Notes: generated from the sequence alone by a model not told the origin. A DNA stretch of 64,000 nucleotides from UBA1206 sp050953105 (GCA_050953105.1 JBMNMA010000007.1:62001-126000), one strand, 5' to 3'. Positions 8,436-17,928 are shown, numbered from the stretch's first letter. Made by a program: numbers and translations.

Positions 8436-9699
8436 AAAGGAAAAAATTTTATCCTTTCTTGCTAACCGCCGGATGGACTTTGACGGGGAAAAGGCAAAGG
8501 CGGTTGAGGAAATTATATCTCGTGTCAGACTTGAGGGGGACACGGCGGTAAGGTATTATACCGAGAAATTCGATAAATCCTGCCGAAAGATGCTTGAAGC
8601 AAGCCGGGAGGAAATTGATAGTGCCATTAATCAGGTTGATGGCTACTTTCTTGAAACGCTTAAAATCGCAAAGGAAAACATAGAAACATTCCATAAAAAA
8701 CAGCTTGGCGGCGGGTACAAAACAGAAAACGACGGCATTGTGCTGGGAATGCGGTATACCCCCGTTGAAAAGGTGGGAATTTACGTCCCCGGCGGTAAAG
8801 CGGCATACCCTTCAACGGTGCTTATGAACGCCATTCCCGCCAAAATCGCAGGCGTTGACGAAATTATCATGGTCACGCCCCCCCGGCCTGACGGGAGTAT
8901 AAAACCCGAAATACTGGCAGCCGCTAAAATTGCCGGAGTAGACCGGGTTTTCGCCATAGGCGGCGCCCAGGCGGTGGCGGCATTGGCCTACGGCACAGAA
9001 AGCATACCAAAGGTTTATAAAATCGTAGGCCCCGGCAATATTTACGTTGCCCTTGCCAAAAAGCTGGTTTCGGGTGTTGTGGGTATAGATATGATTGCCG
9101 GCCCTTCTGAAATATTAATTATCGCAGACGATACGGCTAACCCCTCCTTTGTGGCGTCAGACCTGCTTTCCCAGGCAGAGCATGACGAAATGGCCTCGGC
9201 TATTCTTATAACAAACTCAAATAGTCTTGCCGAAAAGGTGCAAACCGAGGTTGAAAAGCAGTTGAACGCCCTTCCCAGAAAAGAAATTGCCCAAAAAGCA
9301 ATAAAAAATAATTCGGGAATAATTATAGCCTCAAACCTTGAGGAATGCGTGGAGTTTTCAAATCAAATCTCACCGGAACACCTTGAGCTTTGCACCGCCA
9401 ACCCCTTTGAGCTGCTTGACAGGGTTAAAAACGCAGGCTCAATATTCCTTGGCAATTACACCCCCGAACCGCTGGGGGACTATATAGCCGGCCCCAACCA
9501 CACGCTGCCAACATCGGGCAATGCCGCTTTTTCTTCCCCCTTGTCGGTGGATGATTTCTGCAAAAAGTCGTCATTTTTATATTATTCCAGGGAAAAGCTT
9601 GAAGAAATTTCAGACCGCACCATGGATTTTGCCAAGCGTGAAGGCCTTGACGCCCACGCAAGGGCAATAGAAATACGAGTTAAGGACAACACGCCATGA
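8419..9699 (+). CDS. hisD: Histidinol dehydrogenase
   Basis: 426 residues. It oxidises histidinol to histidine in two NAD-dependent steps. Recognised blocks are VGIYVPGGKAAYPSTVLMNA (about 117-136), the nucleotide region YKIVGPGNIYVALAKKLV, and the zinc-ligand region SQAEHDEMASAIL. The C-terminal stretches QISPEHLEL and AGPNHTLPTSG also fit. An upstream TTG at 8413 is possible, but ATG 8419 follows AAAGGGG at better spacing. The stop overlaps the hisC start by four bases (ATGA). Confidence 0.96.
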   Translation: MIKIIEKEKILSFLANRRMDFDGEKAKAVEEIISRVRLEGDTAVRYYTEKFDKSCRKMLEASREEIDSAINQVDGYFLETLKIAKENIETFHKKQLGGGYKTENDGIVLGMRYTPVEKVGIYVPGGKAAYPSTVLMNAIPAKIAGVDEIIMVTPPRPDGSIKPEILAAAKIAGVDRVFAIGGAQAVAALAYGTESIPKVYKIVGPGNIYVALAKKLVSGVVGIDMIAGPSEILIIADDTANPSFVASDLLSQAEHDEMASAILITNSNSLAEKVQTEVEKQLNALPRKEIAQKAIKNNSGIIIASNLEECVEFSNQISPEHLELCTANPFELLDRVKNAGSIFLGNYTPEPLGDYIAGPNHTLPTSGNAAFSSPLSVDDFCKKSSFLYYSREKLEEISDRTMDFAKREGLDAHARAIEIRVKDNTP

Positions 9700-10775
9700 G
9701 CAGATATTTTACATCTGACCTTAAAGAGCTGACGCCCTATGTTCCCGGCGAACAGCCGGTGGATAAAAAATATATCAAGCTTAACACCAACGAATCCCCC
9801 TTTCCCCCATCGCCTGAGGTGTTAAAGGCAATAAACGACGGAGAAAAGGGTAAATTAAACCTTTACCCCGACCCGGAAGCTCTTTCCCTACGTAAGGCGC
9901 TGGCCGAAAGCTTCGGAGTTTCGGCGGAAAATGTCATTGTAACCAACGGTTCGGACGAAACGCTGTCCTTTGCCTTCCGTGCCTTTTGCGGCAGCGACAA
10001 GGGTGCGGCATTTGCGGATATAACATACGGCTTTTACCCGGTTTATTGCAAATATTACGGTATAAAATGCAAGGTTTTGCCCTTAAATGAGGATTTTACA
10101 ATAAACACAGAAGATTATATATCAACCCCCGAAACGGTGTTTATAGCCAACCCCAACGCCCAGACGGGCATATTCCTGCCGGTGGAGGAAATTGAAAAAA
10201 TTGCATCTTCCGATATAAACCGGGTTGTGGTGGTGGACGAGGCCTATGTGGACTTTGGCAGTCAAAGCTGCATTGGTTTAACCAAAAAATACCCCAATCT
10301 GCTGGTGGTGGGCACCTTTTCAAAGTCCCGCTCCCTTGCGGGGGGAAGATTAGGCTATGCCGTAGGGGACAGGGAGCTTATTGGCGACCTTAACACCGTA
10401 AGGTATTCCTTCCACCCCTATTCGGTTAACCGCCTTACCATGGTGGCAGGGATTGCGGCCATAAAAGATAAAGAATATTTCGAAAAGTGCACTAAGGAAA
10501 TTATAAAAACCAGGGAATATACAAGCTGTGCCTTAAAGAATCTCGGCTTTTACGTTACGCCGTCGGCGGGTAATTTTATACTTGCAAGGCATGACAAGAT
10601 GTCGGGTAAAGCCCTTTATTCAAGGCTTAAAGGGACGGGAATTTTAGTGCGGATATTCCCCGACGAGCGTATCAGGGATTTTATAAGGATAACCATAGGA
10701 ACCAAAACCGATATGGAAACCTTTGTTTTACAAGTAGGTAAAATACTGCAGGAGGTGGACAATGAGGGAATATAA
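9696..10775 (+). CDS. hisC: Histidinol-phosphate aminotransferase
   Basis: 359 residues, a class I/II pyridoxal-phosphate enzyme. It converts imidazole-acetol phosphate and glutamate to histidinol phosphate. The N-terminal KLNTNESPFPPSP block is typical of HisC. The cofactor lysine lies in TFSKSRSLAGGRLGYAVG (about 205-222). The usual NPNNPTG is read here as NPNAQTG. Operon position between hisD and hisB supports the assignment over other aminotransferases. Confidence 0.95.
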   Translation: MSRYFTSDLKELTPYVPGEQPVDKKYIKLNTNESPFPPSPEVLKAINDGEKGKLNLYPDPEALSLRKALAESFGVSAENVIVTNGSDETLSFAFRAFCGSDKGAAFADITYGFYPVYCKYYGIKCKVLPLNEDFTINTEDYISTPETVFIANPNAQTGIFLPVEEIEKIASSDINRVVVVDEAYVDFGSQSCIGLTKKYPNLLVVGTFSKSRSLAGGRLGYAVGDRELIGDLNTVRYSFHPYSVNRLTMVAGIAAIKDKEYFEKCTKEIIKTREYTSCALKNLGFYVTPSAGNFILARHDKMSGKALYSRLKGTGILVRIFPDERIRDFIRITIGTKTDMETFVLQVGKILQEVDNEGI

Positions 10776-11349
10776 AATTACAAGAAAAACAAACGAAACC
10801 GACATAGTATTAAGCCTTAACCTTGATGGAACGGGAAAAAGTGTTATTTCCACCGGAAACGGCTTTTTCGACCATATGCTAACCCTATTTTCCTGCCACT
10901 CCCGCTTTGACCTTGAAGTAAAGTGTGATGGCGACACATATGTTGACTTTCACCACTCCTGCGAGGATATAGGAATTTCTCTTGGAAAAGCCTTTAAGGA
11001 AGCATTAGGGAGCAAAGCCGGGATTAAACGCTACGGGAATATAATTTTACCCATGGACGAGGCATTAATTCTTTGTGCTGTCGATATATCCGGCAGGGCA
11101 TACCTTAATTTTGACGTTACCCTCCCTTCGGCCCGGGTAGGGGATTTCGACACCGAGCTTGTGGAGGAATTTATGACTGCCTTTGTCCGGGAGTCGGGGA
11201 TAACGCTGCATATTAAAAAAATCTACGGTAAAAACACACATCATATTATTGAAGGCATTTTCAAGGCCCTTGCCCGGACGCTTAAAACCGCCGTTTCGGT
11301 GGATGAAAGCTTGTCCGGTGAAGTGCCGTCCACAAAAGGTGTATTATGA
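10762..11349 (+). CDS. hisB: Imidazoleglycerol-phosphate dehydratase
   Basis: 195 residues, monofunctional: there is no phosphatase domain at the N-terminus. Both manganese-binding repeats are present: GFFDHMLTLF (about 35-44) with FHHSCEDIGISLG, and EEFMTAF (about 134) with NTHHIIEGIFKALARTL. It dehydrates imidazole glycerol phosphate to imidazole-acetol phosphate. The start overlaps the end of hisC by 14 bases and a GGAGG precedes it within hisC. Confidence 0.96.
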   Translation: MREYKITRKTNETDIVLSLNLDGTGKSVISTGNGFFDHMLTLFSCHSRFDLEVKCDGDTYVDFHHSCEDIGISLGKAFKEALGSKAGIKRYGNIILPMDEALILCAVDISGRAYLNFDVTLPSARVGDFDTELVEEFMTAFVRESGITLHIKKIYGKNTHHIIEGIFKALARTLKTAVSVDESLSGEVPSTKGVL

Positions 11350-11969
11350 TTGCGATAATCGACTACGGAGTGGGGAATTTATACTCCCTTTCCCGCTCTC
11401 TTGAATATATAGGTGAAAAAGCGGTTGTTACCAGGAATGAAAAAGCCATCCTATCAGCCGACAAGGTCGTCCTCCCCGGGGTGGGGGCCTTTGGCGAGGC
11501 TATGGAAAAGTTAAATAACCTGTCTTTAACAGATGTCGTCCGTGAGGTTGCTTCTTCCGGTAAACCCCTCCTTGGCATCTGCCTTGGTATGCAGCTGTTG
11601 TTTGACGAAAGCCTTGAGTTTGGCTGTCATAAAGGCCTTGGCCTTATACCCGGCAGGGTTTGCCCCTTGGGTGACGATGTTTCCGGTCTTAAGATACCCC
11701 ACATGGGCTGGAACAGGCTTGAAATTTTAACAGACGATTTTTTATTTTCCCAAATCCCTTCAAAGGACAGGGCATTTGTCTATTTCGTTCACTCGTTTTA
11801 CGCCAAAGACTGTGAAAGCCATACCCTTGCCGTGGCGGAATATGGCGTAAAGGTTACAGCCGTGGTTAAAAGGGACAACGTTTACGGTGCTCAGTTCCAC
11901 CCAGAAAAGTCGGGGCAGGTGGGACTTGCCATGTTAAAGGCATTTTGCGAAACGGAGGGCGGAAAATGA
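11346..11969 (+). CDS. hisH: Imidazole glycerol phosphate synthase, glutaminase subunit
   Basis: 207 residues, a class I glutamine amidotransferase. The nucleophile is Cys79 in GKPLLGICLGMQLLFD, and the His/Glu pair of the triad is in AQFHPEKSG near residue 185. It supplies ammonia to HisF through a protein channel. The start overlaps the hisB stop by four bases (ATGA) and the end overlaps the hisA start in the same way, so translation is coupled. Confidence 0.96.
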   Translation: MIAIIDYGVGNLYSLSRSLEYIGEKAVVTRNEKAILSADKVVLPGVGAFGEAMEKLNNLSLTDVVREVASSGKPLLGICLGMQLLFDESLEFGCHKGLGLIPGRVCPLGDDVSGLKIPHMGWNRLEILTDDFLFSQIPSKDRAFVYFVHSFYAKDCESHTLAVAEYGVKVTAVVKRDNVYGAQFHPEKSGQVGLAMLKAFCETEGGK

Positions 11970-12679
11970 AAATAATACCCGCAATAGATATAATCTCAAA
12001 AAAAGCCGTCCGTCTTGAAAAGGGGGATTTCGGTAAGATAACCGAATATTCGGCAGATCCCGTGTGTGTGGCGCTGTCATTTTATGAAGCCGGGGCAACC
12101 GAACTTCATGTGGTAGACCTTGACGGGGCAAAGTCCGGCAGCCTTGAAAACATAGACGTTATAAAGCGTATTATAAAAGAAAGCGGCCTGAATGTAGAAG
12201 TGGGCGGCGGAATAAGGGATGAGGACAAGATAAAAGCCTACCTTGACGCAGGGGCAAAGCGGGTTATTATAGGCACCGCCGCTGCGGAAAATCTGGATTT
12301 TGCGTCCGATATGGCATCAAAATACGGCGGCTCACTGATGGTGGGGGTTGACGCCAAAAACGGTTTTGTGGCCACCCGGGGCTGGCTTGCCGGCACCGGA
12401 TATGACGGGGTGGAGTTTTGCAAGGCTCTTGCATCATCCGGCGTAAGCCATGTCATATACACCGACATTTCAAAGGACGGCATGCTTGGCGGAACAAACC
12501 TTGAAATATATAAAGTGTTAACGCAAATCAGCGGACTTAACATAACCGCCTCCGGGGGTATATCCTCGGTGGATGAGATCGAAACATTAAGCCGTATGGG
12601 CTTATGGGGCGCAATCCTGGGCAAAGCCCTGTATGAAGGAAAAATAAACCTTAAAGCGGCGCTGAAGGCAGGTGGATAA
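11966..12679 (+). CDS. hisA: ProFAR isomerase
   Basis: 237 residues, a half-barrel-duplicated TIM barrel. The first catalytic aspartate is in IIPAIDIISKKAVRLEKGDF at the N-terminus and the second in VGVDAKNGFVATRGW (about 126-140). The phosphate loops VEVGGGIRD and TASGGISS are intact. It isomerises ProFAR to PRFAR. The frame is open from TTG 11945, but ATG 11966 follows GGAGGG by six bases and overlaps the hisH stop, so it is the start. Confidence 0.96.
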   Translation: MKIIPAIDIISKKAVRLEKGDFGKITEYSADPVCVALSFYEAGATELHVVDLDGAKSGSLENIDVIKRIIKESGLNVEVGGGIRDEDKIKAYLDAGAKRVIIGTAAAENLDFASDMASKYGGSLMVGVDAKNGFVATRGWLAGTGYDGVEFCKALASSGVSHVIYTDISKDGMLGGTNLEIYKVLTQISGLNITASGGISSVDEIETLSRMGLWGAILGKALYEGKINLKAALKAGG

Positions 12680-12680
12680 A

Positions 12681-13439
12681 ATGCTGACCAAAAGAATAAT
12701 ACCCTGCCTTGACGTGCGAAACGGCAGGGTGGTCAAGGGGGTTAACTTTTCGGGTATAAAGGACGTGGAGGACCCTGTCGCCCTGGCCAAATACTATAAC
12801 GAATTTGGGGCAGACGAACTGGTGTTTTACGACATCACCGCCTCGGCAGAGGGGCGGAGCCTTTTCACCGACGTGCTGAGGCGGACGGCTGCCGAGGTGT
12901 TTATTCCCCTTATGGTGGGGGGCGGAGTCAATTCGGTAGAGGACTTCGACATTCTGCTAAAATGCGGCGCAGATAAAGTAAGCGTCAACTCGGGGGCTAT
13001 AAAAAATCCCGACATTATATATAAAGCGGCAAAGGTTTACGGCAGCCAGTGCGTGGTGCTGTCAATGGACGTAAAGCGGGTTGACGGCAGATTTACTGTT
13101 TTTGCCAAGGGCGGAAGGGAAATGACATCCCTTGATGCCGTAAGCTGGGCCTACGCCGGGCAGGAAAACGGCGCAGGGGAGATTGTGGTTAACTCCATGG
13201 ACACCGACGGGGTGAAGGAAGGCTTTGACCTTGAAATGCTGCAAGCTGTTTCAGATAAAGTATCCATACCCGTTATCGCCTCCGGAGGTGCCGGCTGCAA
13301 GGAGGATTTTTTAAAGCTGTTTAACGCCGTCCCAAGGGTGGACGCCGGTCTTGCCGCTTCCATCTTTCATTATAAAACCCTGCTTATCCCCGACTTAAAG
13401 GAATACCTTTTGGCAAATAACATTGAAGTGAGGCTTTAA
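12681..13439 (+). CDS. hisF: Imidazole glycerol phosphate synthase, cyclase subunit
   Basis: 252 residues, a TIM barrel related to HisA. The catalytic aspartates are in RIIPCLDVRNGRVVKGV (Asp11) and VVLSMDVKRV (about 130). Phosphate-binding glycines are seen in MVGGGVNS and IASGGAG. It uses ammonia from HisH to make imidazole glycerol phosphate and AICAR. A GTG at 12672 is in frame, but it overlaps the AGGTGG ribosome site, so ATG 12681 is chosen. The gene is one base after the hisA stop. Confidence 0.96.
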   Translation: MLTKRIIPCLDVRNGRVVKGVNFSGIKDVEDPVALAKYYNEFGADELVFYDITASAEGRSLFTDVLRRTAAEVFIPLMVGGGVNSVEDFDILLKCGADKVSVNSGAIKNPDIIYKAAKVYGSQCVVLSMDVKRVDGRFTVFAKGGREMTSLDAVSWAYAGQENGAGEIVVNSMDTDGVKEGFDLEMLQAVSDKVSIPVIASGGAGCKEDFLKLFNAVPRVDAGLAASIFHYKTLLIPDLKEYLLANNIEVRL

Positions 13440-13440
13440 T

Positions 13441-14076
13441 ATGATATCATGGGAAAACCTTAAAAAAGACTCCCAGGGACTTGTCCCCGCAATAGTCCGT
13501 GATTACTCAACCGGCGAAGTGCTTATGCTTGCCTACATGAATAAAGAAAGCTTTGAAATAAGCCTTGAAAAAAAGAAAGCCTGCTTCTTCAGCAGGTCAA
13601 GGCAAAAGCTGTGGCTTAAAGGGGAAATGTCGGGGAATTTTCAAAATATAGTTTCAATATCCGCCGACTGCGATATGGACACACTGCTTATAGACGTAAT
13701 TCCCGAAGGTCCTGCCTGCCACACCGGCGAAAAAAGCTGCTTTTTCAATAAAATCTACGGTGAAGACCGATTCACGATAGAAGATTTATTTGACCTGATT
13801 AAGGACAGAAAAGCCAATCCCAAGGTGGGATCCTACACCACCTATTTGTTTGAAAAGGGAATAGACAAAATACTTAAAAAAATCGGCGAGGAATCCACCG
13901 AGGTGATAATAGGCACCAAAAACAGCAAGGAAGAATCAGTCTATGAAATTACCGATTTATGCTATCACGTTCTGGTGCTTATGGCCGAAACGGGCATAAC
14001 ATTGGATGATATAAGAAACGAATTAAAATCCCGCCATGTGGTGGACATAAAGACAAAGCAGGAGAAAATGAAATAA
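13441..14076 (+). CDS. hisI: Bifunctional PRA-cyclohydrolase / PRA-pyrophosphohydrolase
   Basis: 211 residues, a HisIE fusion. The N-terminal cyclohydrolase half (1-110) has SRSRQKLWLKGEMSGN and the metal region SADCDMDTLLIDVIPEGPACHTG with CysHis ligands. The C-terminal pyrophosphohydrolase half (about 115-211) has GIDKILKKIGEESTEVIIG, the EExxE-type motif. Together they perform the second and third steps of histidine synthesis. It is the last gene of the operon and runs directly into a strong terminator. Confidence 0.95.
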   Translation: MISWENLKKDSQGLVPAIVRDYSTGEVLMLAYMNKESFEISLEKKKACFFSRSRQKLWLKGEMSGNFQNIVSISADCDMDTLLIDVIPEGPACHTGEKSCFFNKIYGEDRFTIEDLFDLIKDRKANPKVGSYTTYLFEKGIDKILKKIGEESTEVIIGTKNSKEESVYEITDLCYHVLVLMAETGITLDDIRNELKSRHVVDIKTKQEKMK

Positions 14077-14101
14077 CGGCCGACACCGGCCGTTATTTTT
14101 A
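14073..14101 (+). terminator. Intrinsic terminator of the his operon
   Basis: ATAACGGCCG (14073-14082), loop ACAC, CGGCCGTTAT (14087-14096), then T-rich sequence. The stem starts inside the hisI stop codon. Confidence 0.9.
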
Positions 14102-14142
14102 TTGATTTTTTATAATGCAATGCAATATAAATATAACGCAAG

Positions 14143-15330
14143 CTATTTTAAGCTGTTTATAATTTCCTTAAACACCGGCAGCGACTTTTCACATACGGCG
14201 GTGTCCACGCAGTAGGCAAGCCGTACGAAATTTTCGCACCCGAAGGGGCCTCCGGGGACGATAAGCATATCCCGTTCTTTAGCAAGCTGGGAAAAATAGT
14301 TGCCGTCACCTTTGGGGGATTTTACAAACAGATAAAACGCTCCGTCGGGATTGGCGCAGTAATATCCCATCTGGGTAAGGGAATTATATAATAAATTCCG
14401 GTTTCTTTCATAAACCGTAAGGTCGGGCATAACGTCAACGCATTTTGCGATAACACGCTGAATCAGTGACGGAGCGCAGACGTACCCGAACATACGGGCG
14501 GATCCCGCCACAGCGTCAAACACCTTTTTCCATTCATTCACCTTTTCGGGAACAAGAACATAGCCGATCCGTTCTCCCGGCAGGGACAGCTTTTTACTAT
14601 ATGAGTAGCATACAATGGTGTTGTCGTAGTATGCCGGTATAAAAGGCACCTCAATGTTGCCGTAAACCAGCTCACGGTAGGGTTCGTCGGCAATTATGAA
14701 AATGGGCCTGCCGTATTCCTTGCTTTTATCGTAAAGGAGGGTTGCCAGCTTTTTAATTGTTTCTTCGGAATACACTGTCCCGGAGGGATTGTTGGGGGAA
14801 TTTACAATAACACCCTTGGTGGAGGGGGTTATGGCTTTTTCAAGACAGTCAAAATTTATCTGAAATGTCGCCTCATCGGCAGGGACAACCTTAAATTTAC
14901 CTCCCGAAACCTCCGCAAAGCAGCGGTATTCGGGGAAAAAGGGAGCAATGGCAATAAATTCGCTTGATGAATCCTCGGTAAGGGCGGAAAACACCGACGT
15001 CAGGGCGGCGGCCGCTCCGCAGGTTATGTAAAGGTTTTCGGGGTTGACTTTAAAGTTGAAATTGCGTGTGAGGGATAAAGAAATTGCCTGCCGTATCTCG
15101 TCACAGCCGGGGGCAGAGGTATAGCCGTGAAGGGCAAGGGGAGGAAGGGTTTCAATAAGTTCGGCAAAGGCTTTTTCCACCTCAACCGGCGAAGGCACCG
15201 AAGGGTTACCCAGAGAAAAGTCAAGCACATTTTCCTTTCCCACCTCAGAAATACGCTTTCTGCCGTATTCAAACAGCTCCCGTATGCTTGAACGCTGACT
15301 GCCCAATTTATATGCTTTTTCGTTTATCAT
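14143..15330 (-). CDS. Class I/II pyridoxal-phosphate aminotransferase
   Basis: 395 residues. The fold-type I core is clear: VNSPNNPSGTVYS (about 195-207), the cofactor aspartate in IIADEPYRELVYG (about 233-245), and the Schiff-base lysine in CYSYSKKLSLPGERIGY (about 264-280). The C-terminal FVRLAYCVD carries the substrate-binding arginine. The family includes aspartate and aromatic aminotransferases; the exact donor cannot be read from sequence alone. It converges on the his operon terminator and is probably monocistronic. Confidence 0.88.
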   Translation of the reverse strand: MINEKAYKLGSQRSSIRELFEYGRKRISEVGKENVLDFSLGNPSVPSPVEVEKAFAELIETLPPLALHGYTSAPGCDEIRQAISLSLTRNFNFKVNPENLYITCGAAAALTSVFSALTEDSSSEFIAIAPFFPEYRCFAEVSGGKFKVVPADEATFQINFDCLEKAITPSTKGVIVNSPNNPSGTVYSEETIKKLATLLYDKSKEYGRPIFIIADEPYRELVYGNIEVPFIPAYYDNTIVCYSYSKKLSLPGERIGYVLVPEKVNEWKKVFDAVAGSARMFGYVCAPSLIQRVIAKCVDVMPDLTVYERNRNLLYNSLTQMGYYCANPDGAFYLFVKSPKGDGNYFSQLAKERDMLIVPGGPFGCENFVRLAYCVDTAVCEKSLPVFKEIINSLK

Positions 15331-15533
15331 ATTAAAACCTGCCTTTGTAAATTAAGTATAATTATACATTTTCATACCATGTTGTCAAGTTTTTCTTTTA
15401 ATGCGTTAAATATATTACCGGAATGTTTATAAAAAACATAACAACGGTTGTCAAAAAAAACAACATGAAGAAGGGTAAATAAGCAATAGCTTACATTTAT
15501 TAAAAGCAATTATAAATTATTGACGAAAAATAA
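15331..15533. other. Divergent intergenic region
   Basis: About 200 A/T-rich bases between divergent genes. It must hold the promoter of the aminotransferase on the minus strand. I see no stable structured RNA or riboswitch. Confidence 0.5.
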
Positions 15534-15562
15534 TTGACTTTTTAAACTTATTTCTATATAAT
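15534..15562 (+). promoter_or_regulatory. SigA-type promoter of the solute-binding lipoprotein gene
   Basis: TTGACT (15534-15539), 17-base spacer, TATAAT (15557-15562), about 30 bases before the start codon. Confidence 0.85.
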
Positions 15563-15592
15563 ATAGTCAAAATTTGCTACGAGGTGTTAACT

Positions 15593-17116
15593 GTGAAGAA
15601 ACTTATATGTCTGCTCCTTTGCATTCTAATGTTAACTTCAGCGCTGCTGGTAAGCTGTGCCAAAGAAGACGATAACCAATCCTCCGCACCCGACACCGGT
15701 TCGTCAACGTCTGTAGAAGATGTTTCCAAAGAAAACTCGAATGAAACCAGCGCTGACGATCGTTATACCGACAGCGAAGGCAAGTATGTAAATAAAAACC
15801 TGCCCCCGTTCGACAGCGCATGGCTCGATTATGGTGAATTCCGTGTACTTGTTTACAACAAAGAAACTCAGGACACCTATTTTTCCGAAGAAATCGAAGC
15901 CCCCTACGACACCACCGACGCCAAGCTTAAGGAAGGCGTTGATGAAAGAAACACCTGGATAAAAGAAAATTACGGCATTACAATTAAAGCCGTAGCGGTG
16001 AAGGATGTTCTGACAACCTTCAGACAGGAAGCCTTAAGCGGAACATACTCCTTTGATGTGGCCATGCCCTTTATGGCGGCTGCCGCAACCCTTGCCAGAG
16101 AAGGCTATCTTTATGATTTAAGAGAATTTTCCGATTACATAGACCTTGAAGCTCCCTGGTGGGACCAGAACGCCACCCAATCGCTGTCTATAAACAACAG
16201 AGTATTTTTCACAACCGGTGATATATCCATAATGCAAAGAATTGTCTCCGGCGGCGTAGCTTTCAACAGAAAACTGGTTGCCGATTATTTCCCCGACGTG
16301 AATATGTATGAGCTTGTTGATTCGGGTAAATGGACTCTTGACAAGTTTTATCAGATGAGTAAAACCTTCACCCGTCAGGGAGACGATGACGAAAAAATGG
16401 ACGAAAACGACTTCTGGGGCTGTATGGGCGGCGGCATAGGCTTTTACTACGGTGCCGGCGAAAGCCTTATGGCTAAGGATGAAAACGACATTCCCATCAT
16501 TCACATAGGTGATGACGAAAGGTCACTCACCGTGGCTCAGAAGGTTCTTGAACTGCTTGGTGAAAAGGGAACATGGTATATAACCGCCAATGATTTTACA
16601 AACCAAACCGACAAATGGGCAAAGACCGTTGAAATTTTCGGAACCGACAAGGCATTGTTTATGACATTTGCTTTCTCGGCAATAAAGAAATACAGGGCGT
16701 ATGACGTGGAATTCGGCATAGTTCCCGTTCCCAAATTCAATGAAAATCAGGACTATTACTATACCTCCTGCACCGCAAACATGGCATACGGTATTTGCAT
16801 ACCCACCTTTGTTGAGGATAAAGATTTCGCAGCATATATGGTAGAGCTTTTAGCTGTGGGCGGTAAAAACTATATAACAAACTCCTATTACAACTCCATA
16901 CTCAAGGGCAAGGACCTTAAGCTCGAAGACGACGAAAGAATGCTTGACCTTATATTCAGCAATATAATTTACGACGTTGCACTGGTTTATCAATTCGCAG
17001 GACTTAACAACGTGTTTACCAATGCAAATAAAGATAATCTTATATCCCACCTTGACACCATAAGAAGCGGCGTTTTGGACGCCATTGAAGAAGTCGTCGA
17101 TTCCTATAGAGACTGA
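15593..17116 (+). CDS. Extracellular solute-binding lipoprotein
   Basis: 507 residues with a lipoprotein signal ending LLVSC (Cys22), a Ser/Asp/Glu linker (about 25-60), then a type 2 periplasmic-binding-like fold with patches such as LEAPWWDQNATQSL and VFFTTGDISIMQRI. These resemble ABC-importer binding proteins of Clostridia, often for oligosaccharides. There is no permease or ATPase gene next to it, so it may work with components elsewhere or as an orphan receptor. Two GTG codons are available; GTG 15593 lies eight bases after GAGG and gives a compact signal peptide. A terminator follows. Confidence 0.82.
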   Translation: MKKLICLLLCILMLTSALLVSCAKEDDNQSSAPDTGSSTSVEDVSKENSNETSADDRYTDSEGKYVNKNLPPFDSAWLDYGEFRVLVYNKETQDTYFSEEIEAPYDTTDAKLKEGVDERNTWIKENYGITIKAVAVKDVLTTFRQEALSGTYSFDVAMPFMAAAATLAREGYLYDLREFSDYIDLEAPWWDQNATQSLSINNRVFFTTGDISIMQRIVSGGVAFNRKLVADYFPDVNMYELVDSGKWTLDKFYQMSKTFTRQGDDDEKMDENDFWGCMGGGIGFYYGAGESLMAKDENDIPIIHIGDDERSLTVAQKVLELLGEKGTWYITANDFTNQTDKWAKTVEIFGTDKALFMTFAFSAIKKYRAYDVEFGIVPVPKFNENQDYYYTSCTANMAYGICIPTFVEDKDFAAYMVELLAVGGKNYITNSYYNSILKGKDLKLEDDERMLDLIFSNIIYDVALVYQFAGLNNVFTNANKDNLISHLDTIRSGVLDAIEEVVDSYRD

Positions 17117-17140
17117 TTTCTAAAACATAAAACACAAATA

Positions 17141-17168
17141 AAAAGCTCCGGTAACGGAGCTTTTTTAT
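17141..17168 (+). terminator. Intrinsic terminator of the solute-binding lipoprotein gene
   Basis: AAAAGCTCCG (17141-17150), loop GTAA, CGGAGCTTTT, then a T-run. Confidence 0.9.
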
Positions 17169-17200
17169 TGTAATTTCTTGATTTTAAATTTTACCGATAT

Positions 17201-17227
17201 AAAATCCGCCGTAGCCGGCGGATTTTT
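17201..17227 (-). terminator. Bidirectional intrinsic terminator after the DUF4956 gene
   Basis: AAAATCCGCCG (17201-17211), loop TAGC, CGGCGGATTTTT. The A-run on one side and T-run on the other let it work in both directions. The arms closely match the terminator at 55321. Confidence 0.85.
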
Positions 17228-17244
17228 ATGTAACTTAATTTAGT

Positions 17245-17928
17245 TTACAGCATCGATTCGTCGGCTTCGGCAAAGGTTCTTGAGCAGATAATATCAAGAT
17301 TGCCGTTTCTTATACGCAGCTCGTCGATAAATTCTTTTTCCTTGGCTGCATCTCTAAGTCTTACCCGGTAGTGAAGCCTGAACAGCGATCCCATGTTGGT
17401 GGTGCGGACTTTTATAAGCTCCACCGATGAGGTATATTTCTCAAAAATGTCGTCAAACACGTTGGTGTAGTCAAGGCTTTCGGGAATGGTGAGCTTAAGG
17501 TCCCTGTCTGTGGACTTTACTTCACCGAACTTAACGGCAGAAAGCACCATGGAAAAGGCGATAAGCACCACCGCAAACACAGCCGCCAGTCCTGCATAAC
17601 CCGAACCGATGGCAATACCCACGCCGGTGGCAACGAATATGTAGCCTATCTCCCTTGCCGACCCCTGGGCAGACCGGAACCTGATTAGGGAAAAGGCTCC
17701 TGCCACACCGAAGGCTCTGCCTATGTTGCCGCTTACAAGCATGATAAGCAGGGCAACCACCGCAGGAATAATGGCTAGCGTCACCACAAAAGACCTGGTA
17801 TAACGGTTCTTATACATATACGCCAGGGCGATGCACAATCCCAGTACCAGGGACACGCCAAGACAGACAAAAAATCCGGTAGGAGTTATTTTGTCTTCGA
17901 TGATAGATTCAAAAAGAAAGTCAAGCAA
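17245..17928 (-). CDS. DUF4956 membrane protein
   Basis: 227 residues with four hydrophobic helices in the first 130 residues (about 17-37, 46-68, 95-110, 112-132), including the conserved FSLIRFRSAQGSAREIGYIF between helices, then a cytoplasmic domain of about 95 residues. This is the DUF4956 pattern. It overlaps the VTC-domain gene by eight bases. The two families are often adjacent in bacteria, frequently with a CotH-type kinase, which is absent here. A joint role in polyphosphate handling is a guess from that association. Confidence 0.85.
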   Translation of the reverse strand: MLDFLFESIIEDKITPTGFFVCLGVSLVLGLCIALAYMYKNRYTRSFVVTLAIIPAVVALLIMLVSGNIGRAFGVAGAFSLIRFRSAQGSAREIGYIFVATGVGIAIGSGYAGLAAVFAVVLIAFSMVLSAVKFGEVKSTDRDLKLTIPESLDYTNVFDDIFEKYTSSVELIKVRTTNMGSLFRLHYRVRLRDAAKEKEFIDELRIRNGNLDIICSRTFAEADESML

